From DATKYK01 sp034430255 (GTDB lineage Bacteria; Chloroflexota; Dehalococcoidia; E44-bin15): a stretch of 14,620 nucleotides of DNA. The notes under the pieces were generated by a model. That model saw only the letters and a program-made list of their open reading frames with translations, ran no database searches and was not told the origin of the DNA. The stretch lies in NCBI GenBank assembly GCA_034430255.1, contig DAOUEU010000058.1:1-14620 (forward strand), in the 5' to 3' direction. A program made the translations under genes and the position numbers. Shown here piece by piece: positions 14,343-14,620 of this stretch. Position 1 is the first letter of the stretch. Every line of letters starts with the position of its first letter.

Positions 14343-14620
14343 TTAATTCCCCCATAGAGCCTCTGTGGCTTCTACCAATGAAACAACAGGGTCAACCAAG
14401 ACCTCCCTCACCAAAGTCCTTAACCCCTCATGCTCCGATATGAAATCCGCCACTGGTGGGCTGGTCTGGTAATACCACTCAACAAGTTGAGAACCAACTT
14501 TGCTTTCCAGCAGCACCTCATCCCTGAAGGCCCTGAGAGTATCGATTTCCTCAGCTGTTGATGTGCCGTAGGCCGCGGTGGCGATGAAGCAGCCTGGGAG
14601 TTGTTGTGCTATGATTGGGA
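14343..14620 (-). CDS. CFI-box C-terminal domain protein, 3' end only (runs off the window)
   Basis: The minus-strand frame is open from the right edge to a TAA at 14343-14345, giving the last 91 residues of a longer protein; no start is visible. It reads GCFIATAAYGT, then AEEIDTLRAFRDEVLLESK, YYQTSPPVADFISEHEGLR and a hydrophobic end (LVDPVVSLV). This is the same domain as at the left end of the window: CFIATAAYGT is identical, and EEI, LR-FRDE, SPP-ADFIS-HEGLR match closely. The part before it (PIIAQQLPG) is too short to classify. Presumed secreted or surface protein; function unknown. A terminator follows closely. Confidence 0.85.
   Translation of the reverse strand, partial: PIIAQQLPGCFIATAAYGTSTAEEIDTLRAFRDEVLLESKVGSQLVEWYYQTSPPVADFISEHEGLRTLVREVLVDPVVSLVEATEALWGN

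Noticed and set aside
14155..14355. Minus-strand open frame of 66 residues as a gene
   Set aside because: It runs through the terminator and overlaps the end of the CFI-box gene; only a short remnant might be real.
1..14620. CRISPR array, transposase or integrase gene
   Set aside because: No regularly spaced direct repeats and no transposase or integrase motifs were seen on either strand.

Overview
The window looks like a piece of a mesophilic, anaerobic Chloroflexota genome, most likely class Dehalococcoidia. This is an inference. It rests on the CFI-box C-terminal domains at both ends, the mix of archaeal-like lipid enzymes (a short-chain polyprenyl synthase and a geranylgeranyl-reductase-type flavoprotein) with bacterial sigma70-like promoters and Shine-Dalgarno sites, and the fused 2-hydroxyacyl-CoA dehydratase-type activase. 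Codon use and GC content look even across the main genes. GTG and TTG starts are frequent.

Layout. (1) 2-442: the 3' end of a secreted or surface-type protein ending in a CFI-box domain, followed by about 450 bases with no convincing gene. (2) 895-2908 (+): an isoprenoid pair, a geranylgeranyl-type diphosphate synthase and IspH. IspH supplies IPP/DMAPP, which the synthase elongates. (3) 3138-7358 (-): a very large fused activase with two ASKHA/BcrAD ATPase domains, a Cys-rich linker and CoA-enzyme-activase/HgdB-like regions. (4) 7480-10391 (+), divergent from it: an acyl-CoA dehydrogenase, an SDR resembling the alicyclic hydroxyacyl-CoA dehydrogenase BadH, and two tandem small paralogous proteins of unknown function. 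Together, (3) and (4) read as an anaerobic acyl-CoA catabolism locus, possibly alicyclic or aromatic-derived, but no dehydratase or reductase catalytic subunit is present in the window. (5) 10624-12861 (-): a two-gene operon, flavoprotein reductase of the geranylgeranyl reductase family then an NAD-dependent sugar epimerase/dehydratase, with an extended -10 promoter and an intrinsic terminator. (6) 13085-13658 (+): a HIT-family nucleotide hydrolase/phosphorylase with its own promoter, then tRNA-His(GTG). (7) 13881-14620: an accessory-looking end with a 122-bp MITE-like palindromic element flanked by a 5-bp repeat, a tRNA-Arg gene cut off after its anticodon loop, a terminator, and the 3' end of a second CFI-box protein on the minus strand that runs off the window.

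The most interesting parts are the tandem small proteins next to the acyl-CoA genes, the asymmetry between the two ATPase domains of the giant activase, the long inverted repeat in front of the SDR, and the truncated tRNA plus MITE at the right end, which mark a rearranged junction. No CRISPR array, phage gene or transposase gene was seen.
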